Of a DNA stretch of 11,673 bases, positions 6,668 to 11,673 are shown one piece after another. The stretch lies in contig JASLXP010000363.1 of assembly GCA_030740295.1 (NCBI GenBank), forward strand, positions 1 to 11,673, written 5' to 3'. Source of the stretch: Planctomycetota bacterium (GTDB lineage: Bacteria > Planctomycetota > PUPC01 > JACPCR01). Position 1 is the stretch's first letter; every line of letters begins with the position of its first letter. The notes under the pieces were generated by a model. It was not told the origin of the DNA and made no database searches. It saw only the letters and a program-made list of their open reading frames with translations. Both the position numbers and the translations under genes were made by a program.

Positions 6668-6751
6668 TCAGTTTTTTCGAGCCTTCGCTTTGCCCTCAAC
6701 AGCGGCGGGGCTTTTTTTCTGGGCTTCTTCTTGTGCGGCGCCTGCTTCCGC
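6668..6751 (-). other. in-frame Ala/Glu/Lys-rich continuation past the stop of the helical-repeat gene
   Basis: Directly after the TGA at 6754-6752, the same frame runs 27 further codons before another TGA (6670-6668). It begins AEAGAAQEEAQKKSPAA and stays rich in Ala, Glu and Lys. This looks like a low-complexity tail that would suit the helical charged protein upstream. A recent nonsense change, stop readthrough, or chance are all possible. The stop context TGA-G is not a strongly leaky one. Confidence 0.25.
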
Positions 6752-7723
6752 TCAGTCTTCGAGCTCTGAACGCAGTTTCTCAAAGAATGCTTTCTGTTCC
6801 TTGTCCCTGAGACCCTGAAGAGCGAGACCAATGTGGTCTCTTGCCACGCGCTTGTCGCCGCAATTCATAGCCGTCCGGAACACAAAGTATGATCCATCCA
6901 ACTGGTGCTCTTCTTTCGCAAGAACAACGTATGCCTTCTGTGCTTCGACGAGGGCTTCTTTGCATTGCTTCTGCCTGACTAACTCAGCAACCTTGTTCTT
7001 GGCGACCTCGAGCTTGGTTCGCTCGAGCGTCTCTTCGAACGGTTTGCTAGATGTTCCCGCGGCCTGGCCAAGCTCTGCTAACAGTGCCATGGCGTCATCC
7101 TTCCGGCCCTGGGTAATGTATAGCGGGGCTAATCGATTACATGCACCGAGGCTCTCTGCCTGGACTTCCAGTGACTTTTTGAGAGTGCTGATGAATCCCT
7201 CTATCTCTGATTTTGTCGCCTTCCTTTCCGCGCCCGTCAATCGCAGGAATTGATCAATGGGGCGCCAGGAAGGTTTTACTTTTTTGAATTGGGCAGGGGT
7301 TTCAGGCCTGTAATTCTTGACCTTCTCCCGGCGCTCGACGGCCGCCTGGTAGGCCTCCGGATCCATGGCCTTGGAAATGGCAAGGATTTTTTGAAGCCAT
7401 TCCTTGTTTCCGGTCTTTTTCGCAAACATCCACGCGCCAGCGACAAGCGCTTCGCCCTGATCTTTCAAGCCATGCTTCCGGCAAACATCAATTGTTTCAA
7501 GGTAAGAGTCGAAGGTTGCTTTTTTCTCTCTCAGCAGTTGAAGAGAGATGATCTTCTTACCCATCAGACGAACTGCTTCCTTGTGTTTGCCAGCTTCCAG
7601 AAGCTCTTTCGTTTTAATCTCATTTTCTTTCATCTCCTGTCGGATTTCTGCCGCTGTCTTTTGCTCGGCTGCCGCGGGGGAAAGGAGTGACAGAGTGGCT
7701 AGAAGCCGAAGGGCATTACTCAT
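6752..7723 (-). CDS. secreted helical-repeat (TPR-like) protein
   Basis: This 323-residue protein has a signal peptide, MSNALRLLATLSLLSPAAA, and so is probably periplasmic. AAGGA is well placed before the chosen ATG at 7723; an upstream ATG at 7795 adds 24 residues without signal character. The mature part is almost all charged helix. Segments such as ELLEAGKHKEAVRLM (40-54), LYITQGRKDDAMALLAELG (201-219) and LVRQKQCKEALVEAQKAY (248-265) have the spacing and A/L/G pattern of tetratricopeptide repeats, though degenerate. TPR-like proteins usually act as protein-binding scaffolds; no enzyme motif is visible. The frame continues for 27 Ala/Glu/Lys-rich codons after the TGA stop, so the natural C-terminus may be longer. 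It sits between the ankyrin protein and the sulfatase in the same direction. Function unknown. Confidence 0.82.
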   Translation of the reverse strand: MSNALRLLATLSLLSPAAAEQKTAAEIRQEMKENEIKTKELLEAGKHKEAVRLMGKKIISLQLLREKKATFDSYLETIDVCRKHGLKDQGEALVAGAWMFAKKTGNKEWLQKILAISKAMDPEAYQAAVERREKVKNYRPETPAQFKKVKPSWRPIDQFLRLTGAERKATKSEIEGFISTLKKSLEVQAESLGACNRLAPLYITQGRKDDAMALLAELGQAAGTSSKPFEETLERTKLEVAKNKVAELVRQKQCKEALVEAQKAYVVLAKEEHQLDGSYFVFRTAMNCGDKRVARDHIGLALQGLRDKEQKAFFEKLRSELED

Positions 7724-7868
7724 AGGTGTTCCTTTTGTTTCAGGTTGTGTGTAGCACTCAATTTCCTGTTTAACGAAACGGATAGCCGTATGCAAAGGGA
7801 GTCAGGTCATTCGTTTCTCTTGTTACTTTTCTGAACGTTGGGTGGAGCCAGGGATGAATCCGTGCTGG

Positions 7869-8723
7869 TCAATCCGGGGCAAGGATGTTCAGAATGTCGC
7901 TGCCTTCCCACTCGATGGATGCGATATCGAACGGGGTGCGGCCATGGCTGTCCTGCGCGTTTCGATCTGCACCTTTTTCCACGAGGAACGCGGCCAATCT
8001 CTCACCATCGCTGATGGCGGCTTCGTGCAGCGGTGTGCAGCCAGCCACGTAATAGTCCTGCACATCGCTGACCAGGGGGAGGTTTACGTCCGCTCCATGT
8101 TTTACCAGGAGCTGCACCACTTCGAAGTAACCGTCAGACAACGCCAATTCTTCCTCGGTGGCCTGGTCCTCAATTCCAGTGAAGTCTTCGACTCTTTCAC
8201 AGGTCAGCCACAGCGGGCAGGGGTCGCCCTGATAATCCTCACTGTTGAAATTCGGGTTCGCTCCGGCGGCCAGGAGCCGTTCCACAGTGACGGGGCCCGG
8301 GCTCAAGCAAGCCAGGCACAGAAACCAGCGGACATGGTGCGAATCCTCGGGTTGCGATTTCACAAAGGCCTCCACCAACCAGGCGTCCTGTGAGATTTCT
8401 ACCAGAAGCGTGTCGCGAGCCTCTCCGCCCTGATTCAGCAGGGAGGTGAAGTTTCCTGTGGTCAGTATGACGCCAGCCTTTTTTGCGGTCTTGTCCGGGT
8501 CGTCGACATACTCCAGCCGCAGGTCGAGCAGCCTTTCTCGAAACGCGCTGACGGCGTCCTCTGCCCGGGCCTGTTGTTCCATCGCCGTCTTCTCCTGAAG
8601 CAGCTCCCTCTGGTGCTCAGCCTCCGTCTCCGCCTGCATCTCCATCAGGCAGACTTTGCAGAATTGTTCGATCAACAAGGCCTCGAATGCGCCACCGCAT
8701 CGACTGCAAATACAGAATTCCAT
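7869..8723 (-). CDS. zinc-ribbon and ankyrin-repeat protein
   Basis: This 284-residue protein starts with two cysteine pairs, C6-X2-C9 and C22-X2-C25, separated by 12 residues, a small zinc-ribbon or knuckle. Residues about 28-72 are Glu/Gln/Ala-rich and probably a coiled coil. The C-terminal half holds about four ankyrin repeats: around 145-175 (TVERLLAAGANPN), 197-215 (GYFEVVQLLVKHGADVN), 228-258 (CTPLHEAAISDGERLAAFLV) and 261-284 (GRTPFDIAS). Ankyrin repeats bind other proteins. No signal peptide is present, so it is likely cytoplasmic. The ATG at 8723 has only a weak purine-rich GAGA upstream but is needed for the zinc-ribbon. It lies 57 bases after the esterase stop, so the two may be co-transcribed. 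The partner is unknown. Confidence 0.88.
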   Translation of the reverse strand: MEFCICSRCGGAFEALLIEQFCKVCLMEMQAETEAEHQRELLQEKTAMEQQARAEDAVSAFRERLLDLRLEYVDDPDKTAKKAGVILTTGNFTSLLNQGGEARDTLLVEISQDAWLVEAFVKSQPEDSHHVRWFLCLACLSPGPVTVERLLAAGANPNFNSEDYQGDPCPLWLTCERVEDFTGIEDQATEEELALSDGYFEVVQLLVKHGADVNLPLVSDVQDYYVAGCTPLHEAAISDGERLAAFLVEKGADRNAQDSHGRTPFDIASIEWEGSDILNILAPD

Positions 8724-8780
8724 GTGTCTCTATCTCTTTGAATGAATCAGGGGGAGCCAATCGCGGCCCAGCCATAGGAT

Positions 8781-9761
8781 CTACTTTTTCTTTTTGCGTT
8801 TGGCTTGGCCTGTCGGTGTCGCTTTAAAATGGGCGATGGCATTGACCGTCCATTCGGCGACCTTGTTTTCGCCGGAAAGGAAACCGTTCTTTACCAGAAA
8901 CGCGTCTGTTTTGAGCAGGACATCCTCGAACATTTTTCTGCCGCCCTTGCTGATGTGAAAGAAGCCATGGGATTGACCGTCGTAAACATGCGTTTCGCAT
9001 TCATTTCCGGCACCGGCCATCTGCTTCTGGTATGCATTGATCGTCGCTACGGGGACAAGTTTGTCTCTCGAGCCGAAGAACGCGATGGTCGGCGGATGTC
9101 CTTTGCGAATGTTGTGGAACGGAGAAAAGTCCTTCCAATACTCGGCGACGCGCTTATGCCCGTACCCTCCAGGGCCATTGTCATAAACAGCGTTTAACAG
9201 CACGAGCGCGTCTGGTCTGCAGGAAACAGCAGACGCGGGCGTTGAATCGATCTTGGGACACATGGCGCTCGCGGCAGCCACATGGCCACCAGCAGAGCCT
9301 CCTCCGGCAGCAATTTTGTCAGGATCTATGCCGAGCTCGCTGGCGTGCTTCCGGATATAGCGGATAGCCTCTTTGCCGTCCTCGACACATTGTCTGGGGG
9401 TAACTTTATGGCTTCTCTTGGTTCTGTACTGAGCCGAGATGGCGACCAGCCCGCGTGAGGCCAGATATTTTCCGTATCCATAAAACTGATCTGTACTGCC
9501 GCCGCTCCAGCCCCCGCCAAAGAAGAAGACAATGCAGGCATGCTTGTCGGTCGGCTTGTAGTTTCCGGGGAAGAACAGATCCAGTTTCAGCGGGTCCCCT
9601 TCTGCGGGTTCAGAAAACTGAATGGTCTTGTCGGGCTTGTATCCCAGGGTCCAGGAATATTTTTCAACGGCTTTCTTTTTCGGCGGCGCCTTATCAGATT
9701 TGTCCTCAGCCTGAGCCGGTAGTGCAAGCAGGCACAAGAGGGGGAGTAGTCTTTTCATCAT
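8781..9761 (-). CDS. secreted alpha/beta-hydrolase, probable carbohydrate esterase or lipase-like
   Basis: This protein of 326 residues is a serine hydrolase of the BD-FAE / acetyl-esterase type, probably cleaving esters on plant or animal glycans outside the cytoplasm. Starting at the second in-frame ATG gives the signal peptide MMKRLLPLLCLLALPAQA; an ATG at 9776 adding five residues is equally possible, and neither has a strong Shine-Dalgarno. FFGGGW (about 80-85) is the oxyanion-hole region. GGGSAGGHVA contains the nucleophile S156, GSRDKLVP gives D233, and YDGQSHGF gives H265, completing the triad. A Lys/Pro-rich linker (KAPPKKK) follows the signal, and the C-terminus ends in a basic RKKKK tail. 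It lies in the same direction as the sulfatase and GH20. Substrate specificity is unknown. Confidence 0.9.
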   Translation of the reverse strand: MMKRLLPLLCLLALPAQAEDKSDKAPPKKKAVEKYSWTLGYKPDKTIQFSEPAEGDPLKLDLFFPGNYKPTDKHACIVFFFGGGWSGGSTDQFYGYGKYLASRGLVAISAQYRTKRSHKVTPRQCVEDGKEAIRYIRKHASELGIDPDKIAAGGGSAGGHVAAASAMCPKIDSTPASAVSCRPDALVLLNAVYDNGPGGYGHKRVAEYWKDFSPFHNIRKGHPPTIAFFGSRDKLVPVATINAYQKQMAGAGNECETHVYDGQSHGFFHISKGGRKMFEDVLLKTDAFLVKNGFLSGENKVAEWTVNAIAHFKATPTGQAKRKKKK

Positions 9762-9819
9762 ATTTCTCGTTTCCATTTCTTACGCCAGCCTGCGGCCGCA
9801 ACCGAAGAATGTTTATGCG

Positions 9820-9890
9820 CTCTCAATCTCATTACTTAATCTAAATCTTAGTCCTCTGACAGCAAAGAGATTAAGTAAAGTGATTGAGAG
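9820..9890. repeat. 23-bp interrupted inverted repeat, A/T-rich
   Basis: The arm at 9820-9842 (starts CTCTCAATC, ends TACTTAATCT) and the reverse complement of 9868-9890 agree at 21 of 23 positions, with a 25-base spacer. The stem lies 44 bases upstream of the longest esterase start, so it could form in that gene's leader or act as a two-site operator. No T-run makes it a canonical terminator. Confidence 0.75.
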
Positions 9891-9955
9891 GTTTGTATGT
9901 CGCGCATCTCGCTATTTGAGATTCCCATCCCAAATTACTCCAGACAGATATCGAT

Positions 9956-10024
9956 TTCGTAGTTTAGGCTTCCAGCCTGAACAGTTTCATGAATGATCAG
10001 GCTGGAAGCCTAATCTACGAATCG
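9956..10024. repeat. REP-like long hairpin, 24 of 25 bp paired
   Basis: The arm at 9956-9980 (starts TTCGTAGTTTAGGCTTCC) pairs with 9997-10021 with a single mismatch around a 16-base loop; flanking CGAT/ATCG can lengthen it. The loop itself contains the palindrome TTCATGAA. The right arm recurs in diverged form at 2711-2741. Its AGGCTTCCAGCCT core is of the type I associate with dispersed intergenic repeats in PVC genomes; that link is from memory and not tested here. Confidence 0.85.
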
Positions 10025-10141
10025 CTGCCTGCAGTCCATGGAATTGACCATCTGTGAGTTCGTGATGATTTGACAATCTTCTTTATGAACATGTGTCCGT
10101 TAAACGTGAGACGTGAGTCTTGAGGAATGTGAGACGCGACA

Positions 10142-10169
10142 TTGTACACGCACAACGCGCAGAAGTTCA
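10142..10169. repeat. 28-bp direct repeat, copy 1
   Basis: Begins TTGTACACGCACA. It matches 10226-10253 at 25 of 28 positions, and the copies start 84 bases apart. The spacing is a multiple of three, so the minus-strand frame through both reads NFCALCVY here and NFCEVCVY in the other copy. Confidence 0.8.
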
Positions 10170-10225
10170 GAAGTAGACCTTTAATCCTCATAGCCGCATA
10201 GAGATTAAGATTACGAGTAAGAGAT

Positions 10226-10253
10226 TTGTACACGCACACCTCGCAGAAATTCA
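10226..10253. repeat. 28-bp direct repeat, copy 2
   Basis: Second copy of the 28-base unit, differing from copy 1 at three positions. The sequence just before it (GAGATTAAG at 10201-10209, then GAGATTTGTA) also resembles 9867-9912 (GAGATTAAG, then GAGAGGTTTGTA ... CTCGC), suggesting a third, more diverged unit overlapping the inverted repeat at 9820-9890. Confidence 0.78.
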
Positions 10254-10295
10254 TCCGGCGCACGACGATCATCCGCGTGCATTCGAATTAGGTCT

Positions 10296-10341
10296 CCCAG
10301 CCCGATGGGCTGGGCTAAACAAATAATCGGGCCGTTGGCCC
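10296..10341. repeat. paired GC-rich hairpins
   Basis: CCCAGCCC (10296-10303) and GGGCTGGG (10307-10314) form a perfect 8-bp stem with a GAT loop. Fourteen bases later GGGCC (10329-10333) and GGCCC (10337-10341) form a 5-bp stem with a GTT loop. They lie about 170-215 bases downstream of the GH20 stop on the minus strand. Neither is followed by a T-run, so a terminator role is unproven. The pair looks like a composite dispersed repeat. Confidence 0.75.
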
Positions 10342-10399
10342 TGAAAACACAAGCTGACATTTTGAGCAGCCCAATAGCGTGTTCTTTGCGAAGTGGTGC

Positions 10400-10446
10400 C
10401 ACCAGGTTCGACTGGTGAGATTCAGCCGGCCATGCCCTTTCTCACC
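10400..10446. repeat. overlapping alternative hairpins downstream of the GH20 gene
   Basis: CACCAG (10400-10405) pairs with CTGGTG (10412-10417) around GTTCGA. The right arm also overlaps GGTGAGA (10414-10420), which is the exact complement of TCTCACC (10440-10446). The two stems exclude each other. They sit 66-112 bases beyond the GH20 stop and may help end or protect its mRNA; no T-run is seen. Confidence 0.5.
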
Positions 10447-10511
10447 TTAAATGAATGTCTTCATATTCTGGCTCTCACTGTTAATGCTCTTTCCTGTTGA
10501 ATTAATTGACG

Positions 10512-11673
10512 TCACTCCCAATAAGAGGCGCCAGTGCGTTCGAGAAGGCTCTTGTAGCTCGTCCTGCCGCCGGTCCACATCCGCTCGGCCGCGATCTGGG
10601 CTCGCGGGCCGGGACGGCCGTATTCGGGGAATCCGGGGCCTTTGCCGAAGAGAAGACCCATTTCCGCCTTCTCCTCGATGGCCCAAGAGCAGACCTGCGC
10701 GCCGAGGATATGCGGTGTCTCTTCCAGTTTTTGCCATCTCGCAAAGGGCTGAGGAGAGCGTCCGGCGCCGAACATCCAAGGCGTCCACCGGGCTATGATT
10801 TCCGGGGTTGTCATATAGATATTGTCCGCCACGTAGAGAGGACTCCATGCTGTGTTCATGAGCTCGTACCCAGCGTCCAGGTAGTCCTTCGGCATCCGTC
10901 CCTCATGCTTCACGTCGAACAGGAACACAACGATGTCTTTGTCGATCTCCGGAAGGCCTCCTGGCTGGAAGCCTTCCCACACAAACATCCGGCGTCCGTG
11001 TGATTTCACGAAGGCGTTCATCCGGTTGATGAATTCTCGGTACAGCGGGCGCACGTCGCTCAGACCTCCCGACTTCAAGGCGGCCGCACACGCGGAGCAT
11101 CCCTGGTACCGATCGTAGGCCACCTCGTCCGCGCCGAGATGCCAGCAAGGCCCGGGGATCATTTCCATGACTTCAGAGAACAGCTCCCGAACTGCTTCAA
11201 GAGAAGCCGGGCTCCCCAGGCAGACGACACCCAACGGGCTCGCCGCGTGCGTGCAGTTGGTTTCCGGGATGCCTCGATTGAGCGCCCTGGAATGGCCTGG
11301 AACGTCGATCTCCGGCACGAGCGTTACGTGGTATCGCTCCGCACATTCCACCAACTGGCGGATGTCTTCTCGACTGTAGCTTCGGCCCTCGGTAGGCAGA
11401 TTGGGGAAACGTTCCGATGGCAGTGTGTAGCTCTGGTCGTCCGAGAAGTGGATCTGATACACGTTCAGCTTGTAAGCAGCCATCTCGCGGATCATCGCCA
11501 AGTGGAAATCGAGACTGTGGAACTTCCTTGCTACGTCGATCAGAACTCCGCGGTGTCCCAGGAGGGGCGAATCGTCGATGCGCATACAGGGAATGGGCTG
11601 TCCCGGACCTTCCTCTAATAGTTGGAGCAGCGTTCTGGTTCCCCGGAATAGCCCGGTTGTGGTGGAGCCGAAA
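10512..11673 (-). CDS. beta-N-acetylhexosaminidase, GH20 (5' part outside window)
   Basis: The last 386 residues of a GH20 enzyme are present; the frame is open through the right edge, so the N-terminus and any signal peptide are not visible. GH20 enzymes release terminal GlcNAc or GalNAc from glycans by substrate-assisted catalysis. Visible landmarks in order are GLFRGTRTLLQLL just before the barrel, RGVLIDVARKF, LNVYQIHFSDDQSYTL, VPEIDVPGHSRAL, and the catalytic Asp-Glu pair in WHLGADEVAYD (the family usually has GGDE; here GADE). MNTAWSPLYV and AQVCSWAIEE match the late barrel strands. An ATG at 11585 lies inside the domain and is not the start. The protein ends soon after the barrel at SYWE. 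With the sulfatase and esterase it suggests amino-sugar glycan use. Confidence 0.95.
   Translation of the reverse strand, partial: FGSTTTGLFRGTRTLLQLLEEGPGQPIPCMRIDDSPLLGHRGVLIDVARKFHSLDFHLAMIREMAAYKLNVYQIHFSDDQSYTLPSERFPNLPTEGRSYSREDIRQLVECAERYHVTLVPEIDVPGHSRALNRGIPETNCTHAASPLGVVCLGSPASLEAVRELFSEVMEMIPGPCWHLGADEVAYDRYQGCSACAAALKSGGLSDVRPLYREFINRMNAFVKSHGRRMFVWEGFQPGGLPEIDKDIVVFLFDVKHEGRMPKDYLDAGYELMNTAWSPLYVADNIYMTTPEIIARWTPWMFGAGRSPQPFARWQKLEETPHILGAQVCSWAIEEKAEMGLLFGKGPGFPEYGRPGPRAQIAAERMWTGGRTSYKSLLERTGASYWE

Larger units (their letters stand above)
6411..6751. other. 341-bp intergenic stretch between helical-repeat protein and sulfatase
   Basis: No full gene is supported here. Following the minus strand from 6751, it holds an open in-frame continuation of the upstream gene down to 6671, then a 16-codon frame with a good ribosome-binding site (6626-6576), then about 165 bases before the sulfatase start that should contain its promoter and leader. 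I see no convincing -35/-10 pair and no hairpin followed by a T-run. A long overlapping reading frame (6529-6831, minus) is rich in Lys and Arg but runs through the coding end of the upstream gene and is rejected. Confidence 0.5.
9762..10511. other. non-coding tract rich in hairpins and repeats
   Basis: About 735-750 bases between the GH20 stop and the esterase start carry no gene I can support. Instead they hold at least six repeat structures, listed separately: an interrupted inverted repeat (9820-9890), a long hairpin (9956-10021), two 28-bp direct repeats (10142-10169 and 10226-10253) and three small hairpins (10296-10341 and 10400-10446). The 85-codon frame on the minus strand at 10015-10272 is made mostly of the repeats and probably is not a gene. 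The esterase promoter should lie at the low-coordinate end, but I see no clear -35/-10 pair. Confidence 0.65.

Noticed and set aside
6529..6831. Lys/Arg-rich 100-codon frame on the minus strand
   Set aside because: It overlaps the coding end of the helical-repeat gene in another frame; its basic composition follows from A/G-rich DNA, and it has no good ribosome-binding site.
10142..10253. CRISPR-like repeat pair
   Set aside because: Only two clear copies, imperfect, with a 56-base spacer containing related sequence and no cas genes nearby.
10015..10272. 85-codon minus-strand frame with repeated NFC-x-x-CVY
   Set aside because: It spans half of a long hairpin and both direct repeats, has no convincing ribosome-binding site, and is better explained as repeat DNA; kept only as a finding.
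10447..10848. 133-codon minus-strand and overlapping plus-strand frames at the GH20 3' end
   Set aside because: Other-frame shadows of the GH20 coding sequence running into the intergenic tract.

Overview
The window looks like chromosomal DNA from a bacterium of the Planctomycetes-Verrucomicrobia-Chlamydiae (PVC) group or a close relative such as Kiritimatiellota or Lentisphaerota. This is an inference from three things: a secreted formylglycine-type sulfatase beside other secreted glycan enzymes, an ECF sigma factor, and intergenic DNA full of small hairpin repeats. Base composition is moderate, by eye in the low-to-mid fifties percent G+C. I see no tRNA, rRNA, CRISPR array, transposase, integrase or phage gene.

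Left part (1-2577). A possible gene start runs off the left edge on the minus strand (1-58). A class I SAM-dependent methyltransferase (125-961, minus) is divergent from an ECF-type sigma factor (1191-1847, plus). The sigma gene is followed one base later by a YfcE-like metallophosphoesterase (1849-2577), so these two probably form an operon. The phosphoesterase has Trp where the family has its catalytic His.

Middle (2578-6410). A short intergenic stretch holds several GC-rich hairpins and a 16-bp tandem repeat that forms the C-terminal codons of the next gene. Then come glgB, a 1,4-alpha-glucan branching enzyme (2783-4705, minus), and a secreted sulfatase (4839-6410, minus) that keeps the Cys-X-Pro-Ser-Arg maturation site but lacks the usual GKWHLG active-site motif. 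The 133-bp junction between them carries two competing coding signals: a possible frameshifted sulfatase tail, and a 46-codon frame overlapping both neighbours by ATGA.

Right part (6411-11673), all minus strand. In order of transcription from the right edge: the 3' portion of a GH20 beta-N-acetylhexosaminidase (10512 to beyond 11673), a 735-bp non-coding tract rich in inverted and direct repeats, a secreted alpha/beta-hydrolase or esterase (8781-9761), a zinc-ribbon plus ankyrin-repeat protein (7869-8723), a secreted helical-repeat protein (6752-7723), and the sulfatase. GH20, sulfatase and esterase are activities that could together strip sulfated, esterified amino-sugar glycans such as mucins or glycosaminoglycans. 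The gaps between the genes argue against one tight operon, so this grouping is suggestive only.

I found no clearly new multi-gene system. The most notable signals are the two enzymes with altered catalytic motifs, two places where coding-like sequence continues beyond a stop, and the repeat-dense intergenic tract, whose main hairpin has a diverged half-copy about 7 kb away.
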